DNA of 64,000 nt from Luteipulveratus flavus. Lineage in GTDB: Bacteria; Actinomycetota; Actinomycetes; Actinomycetales; Dermatophilaceae. The stretch lies in contig NZ_JAROAV010000024.1 in the NCBI RefSeq assembly GCF_029439465.1, positions 1-64,000 of the forward strand. The letters are read 5' to 3'. Shown here piece by piece: positions 15,719 to 25,054 of this stretch (its first letter is position 1; each line of letters begins with the position of its first letter). The translations under genes and the position numbers were made by a program. The notes under the pieces are model-generated. The model saw only the letters and a program-made list of their open reading frames with translations. It was not told where the DNA came from and ran no database searches.

Positions 15719-17701
15719 TCAGACCTGCTGGCGCGCCCCGATCGCCGCGACGATCTCCTGGATGGCCGCCTCGACCGGCACGTTGTTCTTCTGCGAGCCG
15801 TCGCGGTAGCGGAACGACACGGCGCCGGCCGTGCGGTCCTCCTCGCCCGCGATCAGCACGAACGGCACCTTGGACTTCGAGGCGTTGCGGATCTTCTTCG
15901 GGAAGCGGTCGTCGCTCGCATCGAGCTCGACGCGAACTCCCTTGACCTTCAGCTGGTTCAGCACGTCCTGCAGGTAGTCGGCGAACTCCTCCGCGACCGG
16001 CACGCCGAGCACCTGCACCGGCGACAGCCAGGGCGGGAACGCGCCCGCGTAGTGCTCGACGAGCACCCCGAGGAAACGCTCGATCGAGCCGAACTTCGCC
16101 GAGTGGATCATCACCGGCTGCTGACGGGTGCCGTCGGCAGCCTGGAACTCCAGGCCGAACCGCTCCGGCTGGTTGAAGTCGTACTGGATGGTCGACATCT
16201 GCCAGGAGCGGCCGATCGCGTCGCGCGCCTGGACCGAGATCTTCGGGCCGTAGTACGCCGCGCCGCCCGGGTCCGGGACGAGCTCGAGGCCGGTCTCGCG
16301 GCCGACCTCCTCCAGCACCTGGGTCGCGTGCGCCCACTGCTCGTCGGAGCCGATGAACTTGTCCTTCTTGTCGCCCTCCTCATCCCGGGTGGACAGCTCC
16401 AGGTAGAACTCGTCGAGCCCGAAGTCGCGCAGCAGCGACAGGACGAACTTCAGCAGGTGGCGGATCTCGTCCGGCGCCTGCTCGGGCGTGACGTAGGAGT
16501 GCGAGTCGTCCTGGGCGAAGCCGCGCACGCGGGTCAGGCCGTGGACGACACCGGACTTCTCGTTGCGGTAGACCGAGCCGAACTCGAACAGCCGCAGCGG
16601 CAGCTCACGGTAGGACCGGCCGCGTGAGCGGAAGATCAGGTTGTGCATCGGGCAGTTCATCGCCTTGAGGCGGTAGTCCGTCCCGTCCACGTCGAACGGC
16701 GCGAACATGCCGTCGGCGTAGTACGGCAGGTGCCCGGAGGTGTGGAACAGCGCCTCCTTGGAGATGTGCGGCGTACCGACGTACTCGAAGCCCTCCTCGA
16801 TGTGCCGCCGGCGGACGTAGTCCTCCATCTCCCGCTTGATCACCCCGCCCTTGGGGTGGAAGACCGGCAGGCCCGAGCCGAGCTCGTCCGGGAAGGAGAA
16901 CAGGTCCAGCTCGGCCCCGAGCTTGCGGTGATCGCGCTTCTCGGCCTCGGCGAGGCGGTCGGTGTAGGCCTTGAGCTCGTCCTTGGTCGGCCAGGCGGTG
17001 CCGTAGATGCGCTGCAGCTGCGGGTTCTTCTCCGAGCCGCGCCAGTACGCACCGCCGGAGCGCAGCAGCTTGAACGCGTTGCCGAGGACCTTGGTCGAGG
17101 GCACGTGCGGCCCGCGGCACAGGTCGCCCCAGGCACGAGAGCCGTCGCGACGGACGTTGTCGTAGATCGTCAGCTCGCCGCCGCCGACCTCCGCGTCCGC
17201 GCCTTCGGCAGCATCAGCAGCGTTGCCCTTCAGCCCGATGAGCTCGATCTTGTACGGCTCGCCGGCCAGCTCCGTACGGGCGTCCTCGTCGGTGACCACC
17301 CGGCGGGAGAAGGTCTGCCCCTCGTTGACGATCTTCTGCATGGCCTTCTCGAGGGCCTTGAGGTCGTCCGGCTGGAACGGGTGCTCGACGTCGAAGTCGT
17401 AGTAGAAGCCGTCCTTGACGGGCGGTCCGATGCCGAGGCGCGCCTTGGGGTTGATCTGCTGCACGGCCTGAGCCAGGACGTGCGCCGCCGAGTGCCGCAG
17501 GATGTTCAGCCCGTCCTCGGACTCGATGGTCACGGGCTCGACCGTCGCGCCGTCCGGGATCTCGCGGAACAGGTCCTGCAGCCGGCCGTCGACCCGCATC
17601 GCGATGACCTTCTTGTCCGAGCCGAACCGCTCGGTGCCCGTCGTGCCCTCGGTGACCGATCGCTCGTCTCCGGCGACGGACTGGGGTGGCTGGGCAGACA
17701 C
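15719..17701 (-). CDS. thrS: Threonine--tRNA ligase
   Basis: A 660-residue class II aminoacyl-tRNA synthetase. Order: short unconserved N-terminus (1-30), TGS-like domain (about 31-65), editing domain with HxxxH in [12 protein letters not shown] (His70, His74), catalytic core with the zinc-ligand motif MNCPMHN and motif 2 RVRGFAQDD, and the C-terminal anticodon-binding domain ([17 protein letters not shown]). Length is normal. The ATG at 17699-17701 has a GAGGAG site. In mycobacteria thrS directly precedes the HIT/PIM operon; here the two are separated by an inserted three-gene block. Confidence 0.97.
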   Translation of the reverse strand: MSAQPPQSVAGDERSVTEGTTGTERFGSDKKVIAMRVDGRLQDLFREIPDGATVEPVTIESEDGLNILRHSAAHVLAQAVQQINPKARLGIGPPVKDGFYYDFDVEHPFQPDDLKALEKAMQKIVNEGQTFSRRVVTDEDARTELAGEPYKIELIGLKGNAADAAEGADAEVGGGELTIYDNVRRDGSRAWGDLCRGPHVPSTKVLGNAFKLLRSGGAYWRGSEKNPQLQRIYGTAWPTKDELKAYTDRLAEAEKRDHRKLGAELDLFSFPDELGSGLPVFHPKGGVIKREMEDYVRRRHIEEGFEYVGTPHISKEALFHTSGHLPYYADGMFAPFDVDGTDYRLKAMNCPMHNLIFRSRGRSYRELPLRLFEFGSVYRNEKSGVVHGLTRVRGFAQDDSHSYVTPEQAPDEIRHLLKFVLSLLRDFGLDEFYLELSTRDEEGDKKDKFIGSDEQWAHATQVLEEVGRETGLELVPDPGGAAYYGPKISVQARDAIGRSWQMSTIQYDFNQPERFGLEFQAADGTRQQPVMIHSAKFGSIERFLGVLVEHYAGAFPPWLSPVQVLGVPVAEEFADYLQDVLNQLKVKGVRVELDASDDRFPKKIRNASKSKVPFVLIAGEEDRTAGAVSFRYRDGSQKNNVPVEAAIQEIVAAIGARQQV

Positions 17702-17768
17702 GGCGGGCTCCTCGGTGCGATCGGGGCGCCTCGACGAGGCGCTGCCACGGCTGACGGCGCGGCAGCGA

Positions 17769-18731
17769 TCAGGCTACCCGCCGGGGTGGGCGGTCGCGGC
17801 GGGCACCGTCCGCGGGCGATCGGCGGGTACGACGCCCGCTGAGTCCCAGAGCGAGGCCGGTGGCGACCACGACGGTGCCTGCCCACACTCCCGCCGCCGG
17901 GAGACCCGCCCCGAGCGCGGTTCCGACTGCCGCCGCGGCGACCGGCGCGACGCCGGTGAGCAGACCCGCGTGACCGGCGCCAAGGGTGCTGACGCAGGAG
18001 TACCAGAGGACGAACGCCAGCGCGGTCACCACGAGCGCGAGGTAGGCGATGGCCGCCAGGTCGGCACGGTCGAGCCGCATGACGGCGCCGGGTCCTTCGG
18101 CGACCACGCTCCAGCCGCCGAAGCCGAGCGCGGCCATCCAGGTGGTGTGCACGGGGATGCCCCAGGCGCCGTGGTGCTGCAGCACGGGGACGGCCAGCAG
18201 GGTGAAGCCCGCCTCGCAGAGCAGGACGAGTCCTGCCCACGCGACGCCGGTCGCGTCTGTCCGCCCGACGCCCTGGATCAGCACCGCTCCGACCGTGACG
18301 ACCACAGCCGCCGCCAGGACGCGTGGGCCCGGGCGCTCGCCACCGGTCAACGGCCCGCCCAGCGCCAGCAGCACGGGTACGCAGGCCATCGCGACCGCGA
18401 GGGCCGCGGGCTCGGCGTGGGCGGAACCGCGGACCAGAGCGATGTTGAACAGGACGAGGCCCGCGAGGGACGTCCCCACCAGCCACGGCCAGTCACGCGG
18501 CCGCGGCGCTCGGACCCGGTGGCCGGACGCCCGGGCCAGCGTGAGAAGGATCAGCGCGCTGACGGCGTACCGCAGCGACTGGGCGACTGCCAGCGGAGCG
18601 TCGTGCAGGACATGGGACACCGCGAAGCTCCCGCCCACCGCGGCCATGGCCAGACCTCCCCCGAGGACGGCGAGGGGGGTGCGCGGTGGAGCGTCGGTCG
18701 GCGTCATCAGCGAAGTGGTCACCCGTGTCAT
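17769..18731 (-). CDS. EamA (DMT superfamily) transporter
   Basis: A 320-residue protein with ten hydrophobic segments in two EamA halves (first near residues 20-150, second 155-295) and a basic C-terminal tail. Such exporters move amino acids or other metabolites; the substrate is unknown. It is divergent from a MocR-type PLP-binding regulator, with only 57 bp between the two starts. MocR proteins often control the adjacent divergent gene, so this transporter is probably its target. The start ATG is 18729-18731, with a weak TACCCG -10-like box 6 nt upstream. Confidence 0.85.
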   Translation of the reverse strand: MTRVTTSLMTPTDAPPRTPLAVLGGGLAMAAVGGSFAVSHVLHDAPLAVAQSLRYAVSALILLTLARASGHRVRAPRPRDWPWLVGTSLAGLVLFNIALVRGSAHAEPAALAVAMACVPVLLALGGPLTGGERPGPRVLAAAVVVTVGAVLIQGVGRTDATGVAWAGLVLLCEAGFTLLAVPVLQHHGAWGIPVHTTWMAALGFGGWSVVAEGPGAVMRLDRADLAAIAYLALVVTALAFVLWYSCVSTLGAGHAGLLTGVAPVAAAAVGTALGAGLPAAGVWAGTVVVATGLALGLSGRRTRRSPADGARRDRPPRRVA

Positions 18732-18744
18732 CCTGGGCGGGTAG

Positions 18745-18765
18745 TGGTACCAGTCCCAGGACCAA
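18745..18765. promoter_or_regulatory. Putative MocR operator between the EamA and MocR genes
   Basis: On the minus strand, TTGGTCC (18765-18759) and TGGTAC (18752-18747) form direct repeats with a 12-bp period. They lie in the space a -35/-10 pair for the transporter would occupy. MocR/PdxR regulators bind direct repeats in divergent promoters. Confidence 0.45.
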
Positions 18766-18788
18766 TCCGGAGCCCGCGAGGAGGACCA

Positions 18789-20225
18789 ATGTCGGACGAT
18801 CTCGGCTCCGACTTCCTGCAGCTCGCGTCGTCCGACCTACCGGTCCGAGGACGCGCGGAGCACCTCACCGCGCTGATGCGCGCGGCGGTCGCGGACGGCC
18901 GGCTGCGCACCGGCGTGGCGCTGCCGTCCTCGCGGCGGCTGGCGGCCGAGCTCGGCCTGTCGCGCGGCGTCGTGGTCGAGGTGTACCGCCGGCTCGCCGA
19001 CGAGGGCCTGGTGGAGGGCCGGACCGGGGTGGGAACGGTGATCACGGCTCGGCCGGGTCGCCGCGGTCCCGCCGCACCGCGGGAGACGGCCACACCCGCC
19101 GACGGAGGGGCATCCCCGGTGCTCCCGCCGACCGGGGACGCGTCGGTGCTCGACCTCTCCCCCGGTGTGCCGGACCTCGCGGCCTTCCCCCGCGAGGCCT
19201 GGTTGCGGGCCGAGCGCACCGTCCTGGCCGAGGCGGGTCCGCTCGACCTCGGGTACGGGGACCCCCGTGGTCACGAGCGGCTCCGGGTCGAGCTGGCCTC
19301 CTACCTCGGCCGGATGCGAGGCGTCCGGATCGGCCCCGAGGACGTGATGGTCGTCGCCGGTGTCGCGCAGGCGCTGGCGTTGCTGAGCCAGGTCCTGCGA
19401 GCCGGCGGTCTGCGGTCGGTGGCGGTCGAGGACCCCGGCTCGCGGGGTGTCCGCGACGAGGTGGCGCACTGGGGGCTACGACCGGTCGGGGTGCCGGTCG
19501 ACGCCGACGGCCTCGATGTCGGGGCGCTGGCCGCGGCCGAGGAGAGCGTCGTGGTCACGACGCCGGCGCATCAGTTCCCGACCGGCGTCGTGCTGTCCCC
19601 GGCGCGACGACGCGAGCTGCTCGCGTGGGCCGATGAGCGCCAGGGTCTGGTGGTCGAGGACGACTACGACGCGGAGCACCGGTACGACCGTCCGCCGGTG
19701 CCGGCGCTGCACGCGTCGGCACCGGACCGGGTGGCCCACACCGGCAGCACCTCCAAGTCGCTCGCTCCCGGCCTTCGCCTCGGCTGGCTGCTGGCGCCGA
19801 CCCGGCTACGTCCCGCTCTGCTCGCCGCCCGGCATGCCAGTGACATCGCGGCGCCAGCACTCCCCCAGCTCGTCCTCGCCGACCTGCTCGCGTCCGGTGC
19901 GTACGAGCGGCACCTGCGCGCGGTGCGCGTCCGTCAGCGTCGCCGCCGCGATGCCGTCGTCGAGACCGTCCGGGACCGACGACCGGACCTGACCGTGGAG
20001 GGCGTGGCGGCCGGTCTGCATCTGCTCGTCCGTCTGCCTGCTCACCTCGACGACATCGCCGTCGCCGAGGCCGCGCGCGAGGCCGGCCTTCGGGTACAGC
20101 CGCTGAGCTGGCACCGCCAGGCGGACGGACCGCCCGGGCTGATCATCGGGTACGCCGCCCATCCGCCCGACGGGCTGCGCGAGGCCATCACCCGGCTCCT
20201 CGCGAACATCCCTCGCCGGCCCTGA
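18789..20225 (+). CDS. MocR/PdxR-family transcriptional regulator (GntR HTH plus aminotransferase fold)
   Basis: A 478-residue regulator. The N-terminal winged helix of GntR type (LPSSRRLAAELGLSRGVVVEVYRRLADEG, about residues 40-70) is followed by a linker and a fold-type I aminotransferase-like domain. That domain contains the PLP lysine in HTGSTSKSLAPGLRLGW and VVEDDYDAEHRYD. MocR proteins sense PLP or amines and regulate vitamin B6, GABA or taurine genes. The ATG at 18789 follows a GAGGAGG site. Its likely target is the divergent EamA gene; pdxS lies about 10 kb away and has no clear matching site that I saw. Confidence 0.9.
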   Translation: MSDDLGSDFLQLASSDLPVRGRAEHLTALMRAAVADGRLRTGVALPSSRRLAAELGLSRGVVVEVYRRLADEGLVEGRTGVGTVITARPGRRGPAAPRETATPADGGASPVLPPTGDASVLDLSPGVPDLAAFPREAWLRAERTVLAEAGPLDLGYGDPRGHERLRVELASYLGRMRGVRIGPEDVMVVAGVAQALALLSQVLRAGGLRSVAVEDPGSRGVRDEVAHWGLRPVGVPVDADGLDVGALAAAEESVVVTTPAHQFPTGVVLSPARRRELLAWADERQGLVVEDDYDAEHRYDRPPVPALHASAPDRVAHTGSTSKSLAPGLRLGWLLAPTRLRPALLAARHASDIAAPALPQLVLADLLASGAYERHLRAVRVRQRRRRDAVVETVRDRRPDLTVEGVAAGLHLLVRLPAHLDDIAVAEAAREAGLRVQPLSWHRQADGPPGLIIGYAAHPPDGLREAITRLLANIPRRP

Positions 20226-20288
20226 CCGGCTGCCGCCCCGCCCCAGCCGCGGAATGGCGGCGCCCTGAGGGTCGTTGCACCGCAGACC

Positions 20289-20654
20289 ATGCCCACACCC
20301 AGCTCACGTCCCGTCCCGACCGCCGCAGCGGAGCGCCTCGAGGACGAGCGTGCCCGCCTGCGGACGCGGCTGGAGCAGATGGACGCCGACATGTCCGGTC
20401 TCTTCGCCGCGTCCCGTGACTCCAACGCCGACGACGAGCACGACCCCGAGGGCCAGACGATCGCTTACGAGCGGGCGCAGCTGGCCGCGCTCATCGAGCA
20501 GGCCCGCGCACACCTGGCCGAGCTGGACGCCGCCGCCGTACGGCTGCGCGAGGGGACGTACGGAATCTGCGAGGTATGCCACGAGCCGATCGCGCCTGGA
20601 CGGCTCGAGGCGCGACCGACGGCCACGACGTGCGTCGCGCACGCTGCTCGCTGA
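20289..20654 (+). CDS. DksA/TraR-type zinc-finger protein
   Basis: A 121-residue protein with an N-terminal coiled coil (about 15-80, rich in Arg, Glu and Ala) and a C4-like zinc finger: ICEVCHEPI (CxxC) and TTCVAHA, where the last ligand is probably His. This is the DksA/TraR family, which docks into the RNA polymerase secondary channel; actinobacterial members may instead resemble general stress proteins. The ATG is at 20289; no strong Shine-Dalgarno sequence is seen. Confidence 0.85.
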   Translation: MPTPSSRPVPTAAAERLEDERARLRTRLEQMDADMSGLFAASRDSNADDEHDPEGQTIAYERAQLAALIEQARAHLAELDAAAVRLREGTYGICEVCHEPIAPGRLEARPTATTCVAHAAR

Positions 20655-20661
20655 CGGCTCG

Positions 20662-21015
20662 TCAGGCGTCGTCGACCGTCTCCAGGTCGTCTCCCACCGA
20701 GACGTGGCCCGGCTCGGTGACGTCGGCGTACACGCCCGGGCAGTTGTTCGGTCGCTGCGTGACGACCAGGCGCGCGGATCCGACGAGCAGCGTGCTGCCG
20801 ACCAGTGACTCCAGGTCATGGCCTCCGGGGTCGACGACGATGTTGGCCCGGGGCGGGTCATCGACATCGGTGTCGGCGATCGCGACCAGGTGGATCGCCG
20901 CCTTCTTGCGCCGGTCGCCCGTCAGGCCGTCGGCCTCGACGGTGGCCGTGGACAGGTCCACGCCGGGCTGTCCCTTCTCGGGGTAGATCGCGAGGTGCGC
21001 CACACGCATCGACAT
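20662..21015 (-). CDS. Small MOSC-domain protein
   Basis: A 117-residue MOSC beta-barrel protein. Visible motifs are VEADGLTGDRRKKAAIHLV, DLESLVGSTLLVGSARLVVTQ and the conserved cysteine in NNCPGVYADV. MOSC domains carry molybdenum cofactor or transfer sulfur; the substrate here is unknown. The ATG at 21013-21015 (MSMRVAHL) is chosen over the upstream 21033 because GAGGG lies about 7 nt before it. It converges with the DksA-like gene. Confidence 0.82.
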   Translation of the reverse strand: MSMRVAHLAIYPEKGQPGVDLSTATVEADGLTGDRRKKAAIHLVAIADTDVDDPPRANIVVDPGGHDLESLVGSTLLVGSARLVVTQRPNNCPGVYADVTEPGHVSVGDDLETVDDA

Positions 21016-21049
21016 GTCCCGACCCTCGCACATCCGGCATCGAGTGACA

Positions 21050-21892
21050 TCAGGACAGGGTGCTGACGAAGAAGGCGATCACGAAGCCGAGCACCGTGAA
21101 GAGGCCGACCACGCGGCCGGCATGCTCGGTGGCCTCCGGCATCATCGTGTCCGCCAGCATGGTCAGGATGGCGCCGGCGGCGAAGGTCTGGATGACCGCC
21201 ACCGTCTCCGGGGACGCGCCGCCGAGCAGCGTGTGGCCGGCGACCGCCGCCAGCACGGAGGCCACCACCACCGCGCTCCACAGCCCGAGGATCCACCGGG
21301 TGGAGCGACCGGCGGCCTTGAGACCGGTCGTCGCCGACAACGACTCGGGGATGTTGGACAGGAAGACCGCCGCGACCATCGCGACGCCCACGCCCTGCCC
21401 GCCGAGCAGGCTGATGCCGATGGCCGCCGACTCGGGGATGCCGTCCAGCAGTGCGCCCAACACCAGGGCGAGGCCGCCGGCCGACGCCGCGCTGCCTCCG
21501 GAACCCGAGCCCGAGCCCAAGCCGCTGGAGTGTGCAGCCGGCTGCGACGGGCGATCTTCGGCAGAGCCGGTGTGCGACGCGGATCGCGCGTCGGCGCGGA
21601 TGCCACCGTGGACGGGGCTCTTACGGCGGTGGCCGCCGTGCCGGTCGACGGCCCAGTCGCCGACGAAGTAGACGACCGAGCCCGCGAGCAGCCCGATGAC
21701 GGCAGGTGTCCCGCCGCCGTCCCGGTAGGCCTCCTCGGTCAGCTCGAACGCCACGGCGCTGACGAGGACGCCGGCTCCGAAGGCCATGACCGCGCCGATG
21801 ACCTTGCGCGGTACTCGCACCATCACGGCGAGCACGGCTCCGAGCAGGAGCGACGCACCACCGACAAATCCCCACCAAGCGGCTGCAAGCAT
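21050..21892 (-). CDS. ZIP-family metal transporter
   Basis: A 280-residue protein with about eight membrane segments and a His/Ser/Gly-rich cytoplasmic loop (about residues 85-135: DRHGGHRRK, then SGLGSGSGSGGS). Metal-site helices read LLDGIPESAAIG and SNIPESLS, with DTMMPEA later. The canonical ZIP HNxPEG appears as DGIPES, so ligands differ from zinc-specific ZupT and resemble GufA-like members. Likely divalent metal transport; direction and metal are uncertain. Confidence 0.82.
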   Translation of the reverse strand: MLAAAWWGFVGGASLLLGAVLAVMVRVPRKVIGAVMAFGAGVLVSAVAFELTEEAYRDGGGTPAVIGLLAGSVVYFVGDWAVDRHGGHRRKSPVHGGIRADARSASHTGSAEDRPSQPAAHSSGLGSGSGSGGSAASAGGLALVLGALLDGIPESAAIGISLLGGQGVGVAMVAAVFLSNIPESLSATTGLKAAGRSTRWILGLWSAVVVASVLAAVAGHTLLGGASPETVAVIQTFAAGAILTMLADTMMPEATEHAGRVVGLFTVLGFVIAFFVSTLS

Positions 21893-22030
21893 GGCAGGGC
21901 TCTACCCCGCCGGGCCGGAAACCGAATCGCCCGAGGCGTTCTCGTCACGCGTGGCCAGTGAGCGGTTCAGGGCGGGCGTCGGTCGGGCGAGGCAGCCACA
22001 TCGGCGCCCAGGCTGAACGGCTCGCGAACC

Positions 22031-22073
22031 GAGAAGGCCCCCGACCTGCGTTTCGCAGCTCAGGGGCCTTCTC
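22031..22073 (-). terminator. Terminator of tRNA-Val(CAC)
   Basis: 11-bp perfect stem GAGAAGGCCCC (22031-22041) / GGGGCCTTCTC (22063-22073), with an inner CTGCG/CGCAG stem (22046-22058), immediately 3' of the minus-strand tRNA. Confidence 0.8.
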
Positions 22074-22077
22074 GATG

Positions 22078-22154
22078 TGGTGGACGTGAAGGGACTCGAA
22101 CCCCTGACCTCTCGCGTGTGAAGCGAACGCTCTAACCAACTGAGCTACACGTCC
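22078..22154 (-). tRNA. tRNA-Val (anticodon CAC)
   Basis: Full cloverleaf on the minus strand: acceptor GGACGTG/CACGTCC, D arm GCTC/GAGC, anticodon loop TTCACAC (anticodon CAC), T arm with TTCGAGT, encoded CCA at 22078-22080. It is followed by a strong hairpin. Confidence 0.95.
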
Positions 22155-22242
22155 AGGTGTGCGCCTCCATGCGGGTGAAACCGCGTTGGTGGCGCGTCGG
22201 AGAGGATAGCCCGCGGACGGACCGGACCGCCAATCGAGCGGG

Positions 22243-22704
22243 TCAGCCGATGCCGGGCAGACCGTTCAGCCAGTCCTTGACGCCGTCCGGGAAGAACCCG
22301 GGGACACCGCTGACCGCGAACAGCGCCCAGAAGATCGCGAGCACCAGCGCGATCGTCGCCAGCGTCACCAGGGCCTGCACCCACCACGCCTGGCGACCGA
22401 CCCAGCGCGTCCACGAGGTGACCTTGTCCTTCACCCACTCCAGCAGGTTGGCGGCCCAGTCGAACTCCGAGGCCCACACGCCCAGGCCCAGGAAGACGAT
22501 CAGCCAGCCGGGGCCGGGCAGCGGGATCGCGGCGATGCCGAGCGCCACGATCACCAGACCGACGACCGCGACGGCGACCCGGTACGCGACCCGGGTCGTC
22601 GGGTTGGACTTGATCTTGCGGCGCCAGGCGAAGCGGTCCTCCTCGGCGCTGACGAGCGCGTCGGGTCCGTCGCCGGACCGGCGGTCTGTGCTCTTCTCGC
22701 TCAT
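22243..22704 (-). CDS. TIGR02611-type membrane protein (PGPGW motif)
   Basis: A 153-residue protein with a charged N-terminus and three membrane segments. The hallmark AIPLPGPGWLIVFLGLGVWA lies near residue 70. This family of small actinobacterial transmembrane proteins has no known function. The ATG at 22702-22704 overlaps the pabC stop (ATGA), so it is translated from the pabB-pabC message. No terminator is evident between them. Confidence 0.82.
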   Translation of the reverse strand: MSEKSTDRRSGDGPDALVSAEEDRFAWRRKIKSNPTTRVAYRVAVAVVGLVIVALGIAAIPLPGPGWLIVFLGLGVWASEFDWAANLLEWVKDKVTSWTRWVGRQAWWVQALVTLATIALVLAIFWALFAVSGVPGFFPDGVKDWLNGLPGIG

Positions 22705-23540
22705 GGTGCCGGGTCCTCGTCGGCGGCAGCGGCTCGTTCGAAGACCTCGGCGATCTCCGAGGTGATCGGCCCGGGCGCGCCGAGCTCGCGGTCGTCCACG
22801 GCCGACACGGGCTGCACGTCCCGGGTCGAGGAGGTGATGAACACCTCGTCGCACGTCTTCAGCAGCGACATGGGCAGCATGGTCTCGACCACGGACAGCC
22901 CGGCGGCTCGACCCCACTGGATGACCAGGCTGCGCGTCACGCCGGCCAGCGCACCGGAGTCCAGCGGCGGGGTGAGGATCTGGCCGCCGTACACGACGAA
23001 GACGTTGCTGCCGGTGCCTTCGCACAGCTCGCCGCGGGTGTTCGGCATCAGCGCCTCGGTCGCCCCGGCCTCACGGGCTCGGGCGAGAGCGACGACGTTC
23101 TCGGCGTACGAGGTCGTCTTCAGGCCGGCGACGGCACTGCGCTCGTTGCGTGGCCACGGCACGGTCACGACGCGCGTGGTCGGGGCCGGGCGCTCGATCT
23201 CCGTCGCCATCACCACGTACGTCAGGCCGGACGTGCCGCGCTCGGACCCCAGCGGACCGACGCCGCCGGTGACGGTGTAGCGCAGCCGGGCCAGCCCGGT
23301 CGACTCGGCGAGCACCGCCTTGATCCCCTCGTCGAGGAACGCGCGGTCCGCGGCGGGGAGCCCCAGGCCCGCGAGGGAGCGGTCGAGACGGTCGTGGTGG
23401 CGCGTACGGGCGAACACGCGCCCGTCCTGCACCTTGCACGTCTCGAACACCCCGTCGCCCACGGTCACGCCGTGGTCGAGGGCGCTGATGGCGGGCTTGT
23501 CGTCGACGCGCTCGCCGTCGACCCACACCCTGATCGTCAC
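22701..23540 (-). CDS. pabC: Aminodeoxychorismate lyase (PabC), class IV aminotransferase fold
   Basis: A 279-residue PLP enzyme of fold type IV that releases p-aminobenzoate and pyruvate from aminodeoxychorismate for folate. Motifs: GDGVFETCKV at the start, the PLP-lysine region GLKTTSYAENVVALARAREAG, and ELCEGTGSNVFVV. Fold-type IV also includes branched-chain and D-amino-acid aminotransferases; the 4-nt overlap (GTGA) with pabB supports PabC. The start is GTG at 23538-23540. Confidence 0.88.
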   Translation of the reverse strand: MTIRVWVDGERVDDKPAISALDHGVTVGDGVFETCKVQDGRVFARTRHHDRLDRSLAGLGLPAADRAFLDEGIKAVLAESTGLARLRYTVTGGVGPLGSERGTSGLTYVVMATEIERPAPTTRVVTVPWPRNERSAVAGLKTTSYAENVVALARAREAGATEALMPNTRGELCEGTGSNVFVVYGGQILTPPLDSGALAGVTRSLVIQWGRAAGLSVVETMLPMSLLKTCDEVFITSSTRDVQPVSAVDDRELGAPGPITSEIAEVFERAAAADEDPAP

Positions 23541-24598
23541 GGTCTCACCCCTGCATCGGTCCTCGTGGTGATGGAAGCCGCCAGGGATACCAGGCGGCGT
23601 GCCTTCAGGACAGTCTCCCACCACTCCCCCGCCGGGTCGGATCCCCACGTGATTCCGGCGCCCGTCCCGAACCGCAGCACCCGGCGTCCGGACTCCCGCT
23701 CGGACCAGAACGTACGGATCCCGACCGCGAGCGCGGCCTCGTTGCGGTCGGCGTCGATCCAGCCGACCGCACCGCAGTACGGACCGCGTGGGACGGGTTC
23801 GAGGTCCCGGATCGCTTGCAGCGCAGTGGATTTCGGTGCACCCGAGACCGACCCCGGCGGGAACGTCGCCGCCAGGATGTCCGCCCACGACACGTCCGGG
23901 CGCAGCCGCCCCGTCACCGTCGAGACCAGATGGGTGAGCCCGGGATGCACCTCCGGGACGCACAGGCCGTCGACCGCGACCGTGCCGGGACGGACGACCG
24001 GTGACAGGTCGTTGCGGACGAGGTCGGTGATCATGACGTTCTCGGCGTAGTCCTTGTCGAGCATCTCCTCGACGGTGGGCGCGGTGCCCTTGATGGGCGC
24101 CGAGACGATCCGGTCGCCGGTACGGCTCAGGAACAGCTCCGGTGAGGCGCACACCAGGTCGAGCCCGGCCGTCGGCACGTGGATACGGGCGGCGTACGGC
24201 GCCGGGTTGCCCTGCCGCAGCACCGCGGCCAGCAGGTCGAGGTCGGCGTGCTCGGGCAGCTCCTGGGAGAGCACCCGGCACAGGTTGACCTGGTACACCT
24301 CCCCCGCGGCGATGCGGGCGCGGATCTCCCGGACGCCGGCCTCGTACGCGTGCCGGTCCAACGAGGTCGACCACGCCTCCAGCGCCTCGTTCGACACCTC
24401 GACCGCGGGAGGCGGCGTCTTCGTCCGGGCTGCCGACGTCGCGAGCCGCATCCGGATGGCGGTGAGCTCGCCCTCGAAGGTCAGGACGACCACCCAGAAG
24501 CCGCCGGCGTCGAGGCTGCGTGGGTCGTGGCTGACCTCCAGGACGCCCTCGGCGTGCCGGTCGCCGAACGTGGCCACCGCGTCGTTGCGGTCGGACAT
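23537..24598 (-). CDS. pabB: Aminodeoxychorismate synthase component I (PabB)
   Basis: A 353-residue chorismate-binding enzyme, shorter than anthranilate synthase because the N-terminal subdomain is reduced. Conserved core: AGEVYQVNLCR, PIKGTAPT, NVMITDLVRNDLS, HLVSTVTGRLRPD, FPPGSVSGAPKSTALQAI and GPYCGAVGWID. It makes aminodeoxychorismate with an amidotransferase (PabA) that is not in this window. It is first in a three-gene unit with pabC and the PGPGW membrane protein. The ATG at 24596-24598 has GTGAGG about 9 nt upstream. Confidence 0.9.
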   Translation of the reverse strand: MSDRNDAVATFGDRHAEGVLEVSHDPRSLDAGGFWVVVLTFEGELTAIRMRLATSAARTKTPPPAVEVSNEALEAWSTSLDRHAYEAGVREIRARIAAGEVYQVNLCRVLSQELPEHADLDLLAAVLRQGNPAPYAARIHVPTAGLDLVCASPELFLSRTGDRIVSAPIKGTAPTVEEMLDKDYAENVMITDLVRNDLSPVVRPGTVAVDGLCVPEVHPGLTHLVSTVTGRLRPDVSWADILAATFPPGSVSGAPKSTALQAIRDLEPVPRGPYCGAVGWIDADRNEAALAVGIRTFWSERESGRRVLRFGTGAGITWGSDPAGEWWETVLKARRLVSLAASITTRTDAGVRP

Positions 24599-24710
24599 CG
24601 AACCCTCACTTCGCGAAACTGTGTGCGAGGTGAGCCAACCACGAGGCCGCCTAGCATCGGAAACAACCCGATCGGGCCGTCCCCGGACGGCGAACCATGA
24701 GGAGGAGCAG

Positions 24711-25037
24711 TTGATCTTCATCACCGCCCGTTTCCGCATCCGCCCCGAGGACGCCGACCGCTGGCCCGAGATCTCCCGCGCGTTCACCGAGGCCACCCGT
24801 GCTGAGCCCGGCAACCTGTGGTTCGACTGGTCCCGCAGCCTGGACGACCCGAACGAGTACGTCCTCGTCGAGGCCTTCCGCGACGACGAGGCCGGCGCTG
24901 CGCACGTGCAGTCCGATCTTTTCAAGCAGGCGCAGCAGGATCTGCCAGCGCACCTGGTCCAGACGCCGCGGATCGTCAGCACCACCGTCGAGGGCGAGGA
25001 CTGGTCCGAGCTGGGCGAGATGGCCGTCGGCCCCTGA
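24711..25037 (+). CDS. Antibiotic biosynthesis monooxygenase (ABM) domain protein, putative quinol monooxygenase
   Basis: A 108-residue ferredoxin-like ABM protein: FITARFRIRPEDADRW, EPGNLWFDWSRSLDDPNEYVLVEAF and DEAGAAHVQSDLFK. YgiN-type quinol monooxygenases and small dimeric oxygenases share this pattern. The TTG start at 24711 is chosen because a strong GAGGAGGAG immediately precedes it; the nearby ATG at 24698 is out of frame. A likely -10 TAGCAT lies at 24652-24657, giving a leader of about 50 nt that holds a small GTCCCCGGAC hairpin. Confidence 0.82.
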   Translation: MIFITARFRIRPEDADRWPEISRAFTEATRAEPGNLWFDWSRSLDDPNEYVLVEAFRDDEAGAAHVQSDLFKQAQQDLPAHLVQTPRIVSTTVEGEDWSELGEMAVGP

Positions 25038-25054
25038 GCGCGCACGGCTTCGCG

